Of a stretch of 64,000 bases of DNA, positions 6,886-14,875 are shown piece by piece. Source of the stretch: Pseudomonas shirazensis (lineage in GTDB: Bacteria; Pseudomonadota; Gammaproteobacteria; Pseudomonadales; Pseudomonadaceae); the NCBI RefSeq assembly GCF_014268785.2, contig NZ_JABWRD020000003.1:310001-374000 (forward strand), written 5' to 3'. The notes under the pieces are model-generated. The model made no database searches and was not told the DNA's origin. It worked only from the letters and a program-made list of their open reading frames with translations. How positions within the stretch are numbered: position 1 is the stretch's first letter; the number at the start of each line of letters is the position of its first letter. A program made the translations under genes and the position numbers.

Positions 6886-9210
6886 TCAGTGCGAGTCAGG
6901 CGCTGGGCTGTTGGCCAGGCATAGCCAGCCGTGCTGGGCCTTAATCAGGGCTGTCAGCAAGGCGTCCAGACTAGTTTGATCGGTGTCCAGAATAGCTGCT
7001 TGCAGCAACCCGAGATCGGCCGCTGCACCGGCCAGGTGGCTTTGCCATGCCCACTGCGCGACCTCGGCGTCGGGCATCGCTGCCTCGTCGAAGCTATCAG
7101 CCAAAGCTTGCCGAACGGCGGTGTCGAGGGTCACGCCTGCGCTGAACACCTCAAGCAGATGTGCGAGGATCTGCGCCGGCCGGACGTGGGGCGATTGCAC
7201 GCCAAACAGCAGGCCGCCGATGCCGTCGGTCTGGCGGAAGGCGCTGAACACTACGTAGCCCAATTGCAGTTCGACCCGCAGGCGCTGGTACACCGGGCCC
7301 TGCAGCAGTTGTGCAAGCAGCCGTCCGGCGCCTTGTAGCTGCGCCGGCAGCGGACAGAAAAGTAACAGCGCGTGTTCGCTGCCTGTTACGTCGGCATATA
7401 GCCAGCGTTTGCCCGACACAGTGCTGGCATCGAGCGACTGCTCTTGGTCGGCTGCCTCGTCCCACATCGTGCGGGTGACTGCCGAGCCCAATGCTGCCAG
7501 TTCAGGGTCGCCGAAGCCGACCGCCAGGCCTCGGCAGCGAGTGCTCCGCCAGACCTGGTCGAGGATTGCCTGATCCAGCACTCCGGCAGTTTCTGGCTGA
7601 GCGGTGGGCGCAATCGCTACCTCGTCGGGCCAACGCTTGAGCAGCGCCCTGATCGGAATCAACGCAGGTTCGTCCGCTACGGGTGCTTGCCAGCAGTCAG
7701 CTGCAGGTTGGTTCAACATTGTCAGCGCCTTTTCAACCAACCGCACCACGGCCGCGGGGAGCCCGGCGCAGCGTAACTGCCAGTACTCGCCGCTGCTGCT
7801 GAAGTCCATGTGCAGCGAGGCCTGCTCGGCGCGCTCGGTCAGCGGCCGTAGGGCGTTGACCAGCACAGCGTGCAGGCGCTGGCGCAGAGGTGTTGCGATC
7901 CTCCAGCGCAGATACAGCGCGGCGTATTGGCGCGAGCTGGGCAGGCAGGTACTGACGCTCAGGGCGGCTGGTAGCGCTGCCGTCGGGTTGGGCAAGCTCG
8001 CGAGCAGCAGAGGATCGGCGGGCGGCAGTTGCCAGCTTGCGTATGCCTGCAGCGGCAGGCCATCCAATACTGCAGTCAGGGTCTGGAGCGATCGCGCATC
8101 GAGTGCTTGCAGCGGGTTTTCACGGCTGTCTCGCTGCGCCAGCTCCAATGCGCTGGCGGACATCGCCCGGCGCTGTTGCAGATGAGCATAGGCTGCGTTC
8201 AACGCGTCGAAGTCTGCTTGCCTGATGAACTGCAACCAGCCGTGCAGCAGCGCTCTTACCTCATCGACCTGCGCGGTGTCGGTCAAGCGCAGACGTATCG
8301 TCCAGAGCAACTGGCCGGCGAAGGCATACAACAGCTTTGGCTGGCATTCACGCACCCAGCCGCGTTGGCGCAGTGTGTCCAGCCAAGTGCCTTCGCGGCT
8401 GTCGCTGATGCACCCCAGCAGCAATTCCATGGCCTGCTGCGCACCCGCCGGCAATCCATCGTGGGCAAACAGCAGGTCGAGTTGGCCGTGCTTGGGCGCT
8501 GGCGGCACCAGCGGTTGTTCTTGCAAAGCCGGTGGCAGCGCCTGCAGCACTCGCTGGCCGCTGGCGAAAACGCTGGCGTAGCGCTCGCCCATGGCTTGCA
8601 GCTGGTCAAGCGACTGCGGCCCGCACAGGCTGAGGACCATTTGCCCGCCCTGGTAGAAGCGTTGGTGAAAGCCCCTGAGCTCGCGCTGAAACTGCGGGTT
8701 GTGCAGGTTCAGGCTGTATCGGTTGCCCGCATGAAAGGCGCGCAGCGGATGACCCGCCGCTAGCCGCTGGAGTAGCGCGAACTGGTCCTGCGCTTCACGA
8801 TTGCGCGACCAGGCGATGAACTCGGCGTGGATCACCTCGCGCTCACTGACTTGCCGCGCCAGGCTCAGGTCAGGCCCGGCGAGCATCTGGCATAGGCGCT
8901 CGAGGCCACCGGCCAGTGCAGCGGGCGGCACTTCGAAGAAAAAGTCAGTGGTACGTTCGCGAGTGCTCGCGTTGACCTGGCCGCCAACGCCCTGAACGTA
9001 GCGCATCAGGCCGTCGTCCAGCGGAAAGCGCTCGGTGCCGAGGAAAAACAGATGCTCGAGAAAGTGCGCCAAGCCAGGCCAGCGCGTCGCTGCATCATGG
9101 CTGCCCGCATGCACGCGCAAGGCCGCCGCCGCACGCTTGAGGCGCGGCGCGTGACGCAAGGTAAGGTGCAGGCCGTTGGCCAGGGTCAGATGGCGAGTGG
9201 CGTCAGACAT
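6886..9210 (-). CDS. pqqF: M16 zinc peptidase PqqF
   Basis: 774 aa from the ATG at 9210 (RBS GGAG); the frame stays open 47 codons further upstream but those codons lack a ribosome site and run into davA. PqqF is an inverzincin (M16, insulysin-like) that cuts the PqqA peptide around the cross-linked Glu-Tyr unit. The inverted zinc motif HxxEH appears as HFLEH in GLAHFLEHLFFLGTERFP near residue 50, with a downstream Glu in REVIHAEF. The length matches pseudomonad PqqF near 765 aa. It lies upstream of pqqA in the same direction, with a gap holding the pqqA promoter region. Confidence 0.94.
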   Translation of the reverse strand: MSDATRHLTLANGLHLTLRHAPRLKRAAAALRVHAGSHDAATRWPGLAHFLEHLFFLGTERFPLDDGLMRYVQGVGGQVNASTRERTTDFFFEVPPAALAGGLERLCQMLAGPDLSLARQVSEREVIHAEFIAWSRNREAQDQFALLQRLAAGHPLRAFHAGNRYSLNLHNPQFQRELRGFHQRFYQGGQMVLSLCGPQSLDQLQAMGERYASVFASGQRVLQALPPALQEQPLVPPAPKHGQLDLLFAHDGLPAGAQQAMELLLGCISDSREGTWLDTLRQRGWVRECQPKLLYAFAGQLLWTIRLRLTDTAQVDEVRALLHGWLQFIRQADFDALNAAYAHLQQRRAMSASALELAQRDSRENPLQALDARSLQTLTAVLDGLPLQAYASWQLPPADPLLLASLPNPTAALPAALSVSTCLPSSRQYAALYLRWRIATPLRQRLHAVLVNALRPLTERAEQASLHMDFSSSGEYWQLRCAGLPAAVVRLVEKALTMLNQPAADCWQAPVADEPALIPIRALLKRWPDEVAIAPTAQPETAGVLDQAILDQVWRSTRCRGLAVGFGDPELAALGSAVTRTMWDEAADQEQSLDASTVSGKRWLYADVTGSEHALLLFCPLPAQLQGAGRLLAQLLQGPVYQRLRVELQLGYVVFSAFRQTDGIGGLLFGVQSPHVRPAQILAHLLEVFSAGVTLDTAVRQALADSFDEAAMPDAEVAQWAWQSHLAGAAADLGLLQAAILDTDQTSLDALLTALIKAQHGWLCLANSPAPDSH

Positions 9211-9251
9211 GAGTTCTCCAAGGGCGAATGCGCATGCTAGCGCATTCACGC

Positions 9252-10040
9252 TCAGCGCTGGTGCAGGTCGCGCCGCAGGTCCTGCAAGTACGGGAATGCC
9301 TGGCGCCCGGCCACGACCTGTTGCCTGTCCAGCTCCGCGTGCAGCTGGCATTCATCTTCGCCAGCCAGCGCCAGCACAGCGCCGTCCGGGCCGATGATGC
9401 TGCTCTGCCCGCAATAATGGATATCGCCTTCCGCGCCACAGTAATTGGCGTAGAGCAGGTAGCACTGGTTTTCCTGAGCGCGTGCGCGCACCGTCACCTG
9501 GCAGACGAAGTCGTATGGCTTCATGTTCGCCGTCGGCACCAGAATCAGCTCGGCGCCATCCAGCGCCAGACGCCGGGCGTTCTCGGCAAACTCGATGTCG
9601 TAGCAGATCAGCATGCCGACCTTCCACCCATTCAGCTCGACCACCGGGAAGTGATTGCTGCCGGCATCGAACATGGCCCGGTCCAGCTCACCGAACAGGT
9701 GCGTCTTGCGGTAGTTGGCCAGGCTGCGGCCATGGCTGTCGATCAACTGCACGCTGTTGTAGATGGCCCCGTCTTCGCAGCGCTCGGGGTAACCATAGAC
9801 AATGGCAATCCCGAGCGCCTGGGCGATCTCGACCACGGCCATGGCCGAGGGCCCGTCCGACGCTTCAGCCAGCTGCTCGACCTGTTCACTGCCGATGTTG
9901 TAGCCGGTCAGGAACATCTCCGGGCACACCAGCAACTGCGCGCCGCTGGCGGCTGCCTGGTGCGCCTGCTGCTGCAGGCGTTCGAGGTTGCCAGGCAGGT
10001 CGAGGGGGCCGGGCTGGCCTTGATACAGAGCGATGCGCAT
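9252..10040 (-). CDS. davA: 5-aminovaleramide amidase (nitrilase superfamily)
   Basis: 262 aa, carbon-nitrogen hydrolase fold. The catalytic triad is visible as Glu41 (CPEMFLTGY), Lys112 (YRKTHLF) and Cys146 (LICYDIEF). In pseudomonads DavA hydrolyses 5-aminovaleramide, the product of lysine 2-monooxygenase, to 5-aminovalerate plus ammonia. The call rests on the neighbour: davB ends 12 nt upstream in the same direction, and an AGGAGG ribosome site overlaps that gap. This monooxygenase-amidase pairing is the same logic as iaaM-iaaH for indoleacetate, so a different amino-amide substrate cannot be excluded from sequence alone. Confidence 0.88.
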   Translation of the reverse strand: MRIALYQGQPGPLDLPGNLERLQQQAHQAAASGAQLLVCPEMFLTGYNIGSEQVEQLAEASDGPSAMAVVEIAQALGIAIVYGYPERCEDGAIYNSVQLIDSHGRSLANYRKTHLFGELDRAMFDAGSNHFPVVELNGWKVGMLICYDIEFAENARRLALDGAELILVPTANMKPYDFVCQVTVRARAQENQCYLLYANYCGAEGDIHYCGQSSIIGPDGAVLALAGEDECQLHAELDRQQVVAGRQAFPYLQDLRRDLHQR

Positions 10041-10052
10041 GCCGCCTCCTGG

Positions 10053-11732
10053 TCAGTCGGGCAGGGCGATCGGCCCAAGCTCGTCGAATACGTCGCCTGG
10101 GCCGGGGTTGTCCGGGTGGGTCTTGCCGCCGAAGTGGTTGATGATACCCCACACCGCGTTCAGCGAAGTCTGCACCGCGCCTTCGACCCAGGCCGGGGTC
10201 CACGACACATCGTCACCGGCGATGAAGATGCCGCGTTGCGCGCTTGGCAGGTGGTCCTGCATGAAGTGCGCGTACATCCGCTGGTTGTAGCGGTAGTGGC
10301 CCGGCAGCGCACCTTTGAAGGCGCCGAGGAAGTACGGGTCGGCCTCCCATGAGATGGTGATCGGGTCGCCGATGATATGCCCTGCAATGTCGGTGTTCGG
10401 GTAGATCCGGTGCAGGGCGTCCAGTGCCAGCTGCACGCGTTTTTCCACCGGGTGCGGGAGCATCTTCAGGGCGTCGCTCATCCACGCGTAGGACAGGCAG
10501 ATCACCCCCGGCTTGTCGTCGCCGTTGTCGAACAGATAGGTGCCACGGGTCAGGCGGTCGGTGAGGGTCATGCTCATCAGATCGCGGCCGGTTTCCGGGT
10601 CCTTGTCCTTCCAGAACGGCCGATCGACCATGACGAAGGTCTTCGACGATTGCATGTAGCGGGTGCGGTCCAGAGCCATCCACATCTTCTGCGAGAACAG
10701 CGACTCTTCGCAGTCGATCTGGGTGGTCAACAGCCAGCTCTGGCAGGTGGTCAGCACAGCGGCGTAGTGGCGGCAGCCGCCCCAGGTATCGGTGACCGCC
10801 AGTTGGCCATCGCTGGCACGGGCAATCCGTTTGACCCCGGTGCGCGGCGCGCCGCCATGCAGCGAGCTGAGGCTGGTGCCTGCCGGCCAGTGCGCGCAAC
10901 GCTCCGGCACATGGCGCCAGATGCCTTGAGGCACCTGCTCGACACCGCCGACGATCAAGTGCTGGTGATCGTCGCAGTTGGTCATTACCACGCGGAAGAT
11001 TTCCAGCATCGAGTTGGGGAAGTCCGAGTCCCAGCCGCCGGTACCGAAGCCAACCTGACCAAATACTTCGCGGTGCTGGAAGCTGAGCTTGGCAAAGGCC
11101 TTGGAAGTGGCGACGAAGTCATAGAACGTGCGGTCGTCCCACAGCGGTACCAGAGTGTTCCACAGCTCCTTCAGGCGCGGCACATCGCGGTCGCGGATGG
11201 CCTGCTGGATATCACCAAAGCGCGCGCCGCTTTCCAGCGCGTCCGCCCAGGCGTCGGCGACTTCCTGGAACAGGGCTGGCAAATCCGCCGCGCTTTCGGC
11301 GTAGTAGGTCTGGCCTTCGAGGTCGATGACGGTACTTGGCGAAGCTGGCGTCAACGGGTTGGGAAACGGTTTGGTTTCCAGGCCCAGCTTGTCGACGTAA
11401 TGGTAGAACGCCGTCGACGACACCGGAAAGCGCATTCCGCCCAGCTCGGCGATGATCCCATCGGTGCCGTTGAAAGCTTGCGAGCGCAGGCGGCCGCCCA
11501 TCTTCGACGCTTCATACACCACTGGTTTGAGGCCAAGCTTCATCAGTTCGTAGGCCGCTACCAAACCGGCAATACCCGCACCGATAATCGCTACTTCTTC
11601 GCCCTGTCGATCCAGCGGAATACTACCCAGGCCGGCCGGATGCTCTAGCCAGTCGTCAAAAGCGAAGGGGAAGTCCGGGCCAAAAATCGTGATTGGTTTC
11701 TTGCCGTCGGCGGGGTGGCGATTGTTGTTCAT
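10053..11732 (-). CDS. davB: L-lysine 2-monooxygenase (FAD amine oxidase family)
   Basis: 559 aa. The flavin-binding motif GAGIAGL sits at residues 51-57 after about 50 leader residues, followed by VYEASKMGGRLRS, the classical dinucleotide-binding signature. The C-terminal GIFIAGDDVSWTPAWVEGA matches the second FAD contact of amine oxidases and tryptophan 2-monooxygenase. The length fits DavB near 560 aa, which decarboxylates and oxygenates lysine to 5-aminovaleramide. It is followed by davA and preceded by an Lrp-type regulator in the same direction. RBS AAGG is 7 nt before the ATG. Tryptophan 2-monooxygenase is the alternative annotation; the adjacent nitrilase-type amidase favours DavB. 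Confidence 0.88.
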   Translation of the reverse strand: MNNNRHPADGKKPITIFGPDFPFAFDDWLEHPAGLGSIPLDRQGEEVAIIGAGIAGLVAAYELMKLGLKPVVYEASKMGGRLRSQAFNGTDGIIAELGGMRFPVSSTAFYHYVDKLGLETKPFPNPLTPASPSTVIDLEGQTYYAESAADLPALFQEVADAWADALESGARFGDIQQAIRDRDVPRLKELWNTLVPLWDDRTFYDFVATSKAFAKLSFQHREVFGQVGFGTGGWDSDFPNSMLEIFRVVMTNCDDHQHLIVGGVEQVPQGIWRHVPERCAHWPAGTSLSSLHGGAPRTGVKRIARASDGQLAVTDTWGGCRHYAAVLTTCQSWLLTTQIDCEESLFSQKMWMALDRTRYMQSSKTFVMVDRPFWKDKDPETGRDLMSMTLTDRLTRGTYLFDNGDDKPGVICLSYAWMSDALKMLPHPVEKRVQLALDALHRIYPNTDIAGHIIGDPITISWEADPYFLGAFKGALPGHYRYNQRMYAHFMQDHLPSAQRGIFIAGDDVSWTPAWVEGAVQTSLNAVWGIINHFGGKTHPDNPGPGDVFDELGPIALPD

Positions 11733-11836
11733 GTAATGACCTTGCCAGGAGCTGCGCGGAGGGCGAAGCGTGAGTATTGAAAATGCCTGGGGTCATTCTA
11801 GGGTGTGCGCAGTTCGTTATTAAGATCTATGCTGAC

Positions 11837-11891
11837 GTCGTTTTAACCTATATGTCGTCATTCTGATGTTAATGGTGTCGTTATGACGACA
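11837..11891 (-). promoter_or_regulatory. Candidate Lrp-type operator array upstream of davB
   Basis: A perfect inverted repeat TGTCGT-TATG-ACGACA occupies 11876-11891. Two further GTCGT half-sites lie at 11854-11858 and 11837-11841. All four lie in the AT-rich gap between the regulator gene and davB, about 105-160 nt before the davB start. Arrays of weak half-sites are typical of Lrp/AsnC octamer binding. The assignment to the adjacent regulator is inference. Confidence 0.5.
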
Positions 11892-11905
11892 GCAGTAACT
11901 GGCTG

Positions 11906-12367
11906 TCAGATCGGCTGGCCGCGGTCTATCTTGCTGCTGAGGATGATCGACGTGGTGGTTTTTTCCACACCGTCCAGGCTGCCGATCTGGTCGAGCAACT
12001 GGTCCAGCTGTTCCGGCGATTCGCTGTGCAGCCACGCCACGTAGTCGAATTCGCCACTCACGGCACAAAGTTGTTGCACCTGGCCCATGGCCGTCATCCG
12101 CCGCACCACCTCCTTGCCCGCGCGCGGTTGGACCTTGATCCCGACATAAGCTTGCAGCCCACCGCCGATCAGGCGCTGGCCCAGGCGTACGCCGTAGCCC
12201 GCGATGACTTTGCTGTTTTCCAGGCGCTCCAGGCGTGAATTGACCGTAGTGCGGGCAATGCCCAGCTGCCGGGCGAGGTTGGCGACGCTTTCGCGGGCGT
12301 TGATCTGAAGCAGGGCGATCAGCTGGCGATCGATTTCGTCGAGGATGATTTGACGCGGTTGCGACAT
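11906..12367 (-). CDS. Lrp/AsnC family transcriptional regulator
   Basis: 153 aa from the ATG at 12367 (RBS AGAGAG); a GTG 12 codons upstream is in frame but has a poorer site. The N-terminal winged helix-turn-helix covers about residues 8-55 (LDEIDRQLIALLQINARES, then ARQLGIARTTVNSRLERLE) and the C-terminal RAM ligand-binding domain about 70-145 (AYVGIKV, VSGEFDYVAWLHSESPEQLD). It precedes davBA in the same orientation with a 173-nt gap holding repeated GTCGT motifs, so it is probably the amino-acid-responsive regulator of lysine catabolism. The ligand is not determined. Confidence 0.9.
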   Translation of the reverse strand: MSQPRQIILDEIDRQLIALLQINARESVANLARQLGIARTTVNSRLERLENSKVIAGYGVRLGQRLIGGGLQAYVGIKVQPRAGKEVVRRMTAMGQVQQLCAVSGEFDYVAWLHSESPEQLDQLLDQIGSLDGVEKTTTSIILSSKIDRGQPI

Positions 12368-12561
12368 GTCGGCTCTCTGCAGCTGGAACTTGAGTGAAGA
12401 CACTTATAACGCAGATAAACCCACTGCGGCACAGTCGCGGGCAGACTGGCGCAGTTGATCTATACTTTTGAAATCAATCGCAGTTCACACGCCAGTGGGT
12501 GTCAGGCCAACCGGGACGTAATGCCTGGCGATAACCCTTGAAGTCTTTAACAGTTCCAGAG

Positions 12562-13254
12562 ATGGGAAGGATGACCAGATCCAAGGACCTTACACAGCTG
12601 CAGGTCGATGGCATTTTTTGCATCAGCTTGCGTGATCGCGCCGATCGCCGCCTGCTGCTGCAATACGAGTTCGCAGACAGCGGGCTAAAGATCGAATTTG
12701 TGCTGGTCGAGCGCGATCAACACAGCCCTGAACGGGGCTGTTTCGATTCCCATGTTCAATGCGCGCGCATTGCCTTGGAGCGCGGCTGTCGGCGCGTGTT
12801 GATTCTCGAGGACGACGCCACGCTGGTAGCGTTCGAGCCGTTTCAGGTCGAGCAGGTCAACCGCTTTCTGCAGAGCGCCGATCCAGAGCTGTTCTACCTG
12901 GGCGCAAACCTGGGCAAGGTATGGCTAACTTGGCGCCGTGGTATCGCCCGGGTGCGTGCCCGTGGCAGCCATGCTTATCTGCTGTCGAACCGCGGCTGTC
13001 AGCGCCTGCTGGAGCAAGGCGGTTACGCGGGCACTGCTCTGGACAAGGTCTTGGCGCAGCACTATCGCGGTTACATGGCCTTCCCCATGTTGAGCCAGCA
13101 ACAGCCCGAAGAAATCGCCGCCAGCGATATCGTCCGCGCCCGCTCCACCGACGGCACCGCCGCCGATGCGGCGTTCTGGCGCGATAACTGGCGCCGGCAG
13201 TACAGCCAGGTGCTGCGTAATGTGGGTAAGACGCTGTTGTTGCGGGACTTGTAA
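12562..13254 (+). CDS. Glycosyltransferase family 25 (LPS-type) protein
   Basis: About 230 aa. The opening VDGIFCISLRDRADRR and the acidic motif LILEDDATLV match family 25 glycosyltransferases, which add galactose-type sugars to lipopolysaccharide; GSHAYLLSNRGCQRLLE is the conserved mid-region. No signal peptide or membrane helix, so it would act at the cytoplasmic face. The start is uncertain: ATG at 12562, ATG at 12571 and TTG at 12538 are all in frame and none has a good ribosome site. It is divergent from the Lrp gene and convergent with fic, with no other LPS gene nearby, so the acceptor sugar is unknown. A TATACT hexamer upstream is a possible -10. Confidence 0.8.
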   Translation: MGRMTRSKDLTQLQVDGIFCISLRDRADRRLLLQYEFADSGLKIEFVLVERDQHSPERGCFDSHVQCARIALERGCRRVLILEDDATLVAFEPFQVEQVNRFLQSADPELFYLGANLGKVWLTWRRGIARVRARGSHAYLLSNRGCQRLLEQGGYAGTALDKVLAQHYRGYMAFPMLSQQQPEEIAASDIVRARSTDGTAADAAFWRDNWRRQYSQVLRNVGKTLLLRDL

Positions 13255-13270
13255 GGGGCGATGCCATTGA

Positions 13271-14413
13271 TCAGCGGTGGCAGAGATTGATCTGATAGCG
13301 AGTACTGCGTCCGCCGCCGGGCAGGCGTACCAGGCAACCTTTCTCGATCAGGTCGCTGAGGTGGCGAGTTGCAGTGGCTTTCGATACCTTTGCCACTGCT
13401 TGATACTGACCTGCGTTGATCCCATCAGCAAACCCCCCACGTTCATTGAACAGATCGCCATCGAGCAGGCGGTTGAGTACTTTGATCTGTTCGGCTGAAA
13501 GTGCCTGCTGGCCATGCTCCTGCCAGAATCGGGCCTTGCCCAGCACTCTGTCGATCCGTGCCTTTGCCTGCTCAAGGCTGCGCAGCAAGGTTTGCAGGAA
13601 CCATGTCAGCCACGGGGTTATGTCCAGGCTCCCTTTCTGGCTGGCCTCAAGAATCTCGTAATAGCCTTTGCGATCCTCGAGAATGCTCGCGGACATGGCG
13701 TAGAAGCGAATCGCCTGCGGTTCTCCCTGAGCCAACGCCAGGTCGGTGATTGCCCGTGTCAGGCGGCCATTGCCGTCGTCAAAAGGGTGCAGCGTGACAA
13801 ACCAGAAGTGCGCAATGCCGGCGCGCAGGAATGGATCGAGGTTGGGGGCGTTGCGGGTGGCGGCGAACCAGTCCAGGAACGCTGACAACTGTTCATCCAG
13901 CCCTTGCCGAGGCGGTGCCTCGAAATGCACCTTGGGCCTGTCGAGCCGACCCGATACCACCTGCATCGGCTCCTCACCCCGCAAGCTGCCCACCCGTACA
14001 GGTGCCGATAGCCGCTGCTCGTCCGCCGGAAACAACAAATGATGCCAGCGCAGTAAACGCTCCTGCGTCAATGGAGCAGCCTGCTCGCGAGTGGCATCGA
14101 GCATCAACTCCGCCAGGCCCTCACTGCGCGGGCTGGCGCGGCCCTCGGCGTCCAGCCCCAACCGACGCGCCAGAGAGGAGCGTACCGACTCGACATTGAG
14201 CTGTTCGCCCTCGATGGCCGAGCTGGTGATGATGTTCTGTAGCAGCGCGTCGAGCGTGTTACGAGCCTGGTCGGTGTTGCTGACCACACCGGCCATCCCA
14301 ACCAGACGACCTTGTGCCAGAGCGCAGGCACGCAGCAACGGTGCGAGCGGCTCTTCTTGCCAGGTAAACTTTGGCCAATCGGCGTGTTGCCAGATCCAGA
14401 ACGGGAGAGTCAT
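13271..14413 (-). CDS. Fic family protein AMPylase with C-terminal winged helix
   Basis: 380 aa. Fic proteins transfer AMP from ATP to protein hydroxyl groups. The active-site loop HPFDDGNGRLTR is intact at residues 209-220. The inhibitory motif (S/T)xxxE(G/N) is present near the N-terminus as SSAIEG (64-69), making this a class II Fic that is self-inhibited until the helix moves. The first 60 residues (FWIWQHADWPKFTW) are the DUF4172 domain often found on such proteins. The C-terminus (about 310-378: AVAKVSKATATRHLSDLIEKGCL) is a winged helix-turn-helix, so it probably also binds DNA. No antitoxin gene is adjacent. Four matching half-sites and a TATAAT lie directly upstream. Confidence 0.92.
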   Translation of the reverse strand: MTLPFWIWQHADWPKFTWQEEPLAPLLRACALAQGRLVGMAGVVSNTDQARNTLDALLQNIITSSAIEGEQLNVESVRSSLARRLGLDAEGRASPRSEGLAELMLDATREQAAPLTQERLLRWHHLLFPADEQRLSAPVRVGSLRGEEPMQVVSGRLDRPKVHFEAPPRQGLDEQLSAFLDWFAATRNAPNLDPFLRAGIAHFWFVTLHPFDDGNGRLTRAITDLALAQGEPQAIRFYAMSASILEDRKGYYEILEASQKGSLDITPWLTWFLQTLLRSLEQAKARIDRVLGKARFWQEHGQQALSAEQIKVLNRLLDGDLFNERGGFADGINAGQYQAVAKVSKATATRHLSDLIEKGCLVRLPGGGRSTRYQINLCHR

Positions 14414-14432
14414 GTGGGGAGGGCCTCAGGGT

Positions 14433-14497
14433 GTGAGCCGATTATAGGTCTTATTCGGCTCACTTTGTGAGCCGAATAGCGTTGCTAATCGGCTCAC
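14433..14497 (-). promoter_or_regulatory. Four-half-site operator and promoter of the fic gene
   Basis: GTGAGCCGAT (14433-14442), ATTCGGCTCAC (14453-14463), GTGAGCCGAAT (14467-14477) and ATCGGCTCAC (14488-14497) are copies of one motif in alternating orientation. The middle two form a 12-bp perfect palindrome with a TTT centre (14452-14478). On the minus strand a perfect TATAAT (complement of 14441-14446) lies between the sites, so a bound protein would cover the promoter. The fic start codon is 20 nt downstream. Autoregulation by the Fic protein's winged helix is the simplest reading. Confidence 0.8.
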
Positions 14498-14526
14498 CCA
14501 CGGCACTGCGTTCCCTAGAGGCCATT

Positions 14527-14642
14527 GCGGCGTAAACGTATGACGCCGCCCCAGTTGTTACCTTAAACGGCAGATGCAAATGCATCTTGCAGCCCTGAGG
14601 CTACAAGAAACCGAGTTTTTTGGAGGTTTTTAGCCTCAGGGC
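14527..14642. repeat. Cluster of three perfect inverted repeats between fic and tRNA-Ile
   Basis: GCGGCGT/ACGCCGC (14527-14533 with 14543-14549), AGATGCA/TGCATCT (14572-14578 with 14581-14587) and a 12-bp pair GCCCTGAGGCTA/TAGCCTCAGGGC (14592-14603 with 14631-14642). The 27-nt loop of the last pair contains TTTTTT and TTTTT runs. No credible reading frame is present. It could be a small RNA, a remnant of a mobile element, or transcription end structures; nothing decides between these. Confidence 0.6.
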
Positions 14643-14724
14643 TACAAATCGGCGGGCTGTCATTACGGCATCAGTTAATGGACCAGCTTGGATTTCCGCT
14701 GACACTGAGTATCCAGCAGAAACG

Positions 14725-14749
14725 AAAAAGCCGCGCAATGCGCGGCTTT
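14725..14749 (-). terminator. Terminator of tRNA-Ile
   Basis: AAAGCCGCGC-ATT-GCGCGGCTTT on the minus strand, a 10-bp stem followed by further T residues, starting 6 nt after the tRNA 3' end. Confidence 0.9.
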
Positions 14750-14754
14750 GGAGT

Positions 14755-14831
14755 TGGTGGGCCCACACGGACTCGAACCGTGGACCAAAGGATTATGAGT
14801 CCTCTGCTCTAACCAACTGAGCTATAGGCCC
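14755..14831 (-). tRNA. tRNA-Ile2 with CAT anticodon (lysidine type)
   Basis: 77-nt cloverleaf with encoded CCA. The acceptor stem GGGCCTA pairs with TGGGCCC (one T-G), with T8 and A9, a D loop AGTTGGTTAGA, the anticodon loop CTCATAA and a T loop GGTTCGAGTCC. The anticodon CAT would be read as Met by simple rules. The C4-G69 and C5-G68 acceptor pairs are the known recognition elements of TilS, which converts C34 to lysidine, so this is called tRNA-Ile2 reading AUA. A promoter and terminator flank it as a single-gene unit. Confidence 0.88.
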
Positions 14832-14845
14832 CAGAGGTGGCGGGG

Positions 14846-14875
14846 ATTATAGCTAGGGTTTTGAATGGGTGCCAT
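14846..14875 (-). promoter_or_regulatory. Sigma-70 promoter of tRNA-Ile2
   Basis: A perfect TATAAT (complement of 14846-14851) has ATGGCA (complement of 14870-14875, 4 of 6 to TTGACA) 18 nt upstream. Transcription would start about 8 nt before the tRNA 5' end. The -35 lies inside the last codons of the GGDEF/EAL gene. Confidence 0.6.

Noticed and set aside
9211..9351. 47-codon N-terminal extension of pqqF
   Set aside because: It runs into davA, lacks a ribosome site and is Ala/Pro/Arg-rich, unlike M16 peptidases; the ATG at 9210 has GGAG.
12368..12403. GTG start for the Lrp gene 12 codons upstream
   Set aside because: The ATG at 12367 has a better ribosome site and gives the usual family length.
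14620..14820. 66-codon frame running into the tRNA
   Set aside because: It overlaps tRNA-Ile2 antisense; such tRNA-derived peptides are a common false call.
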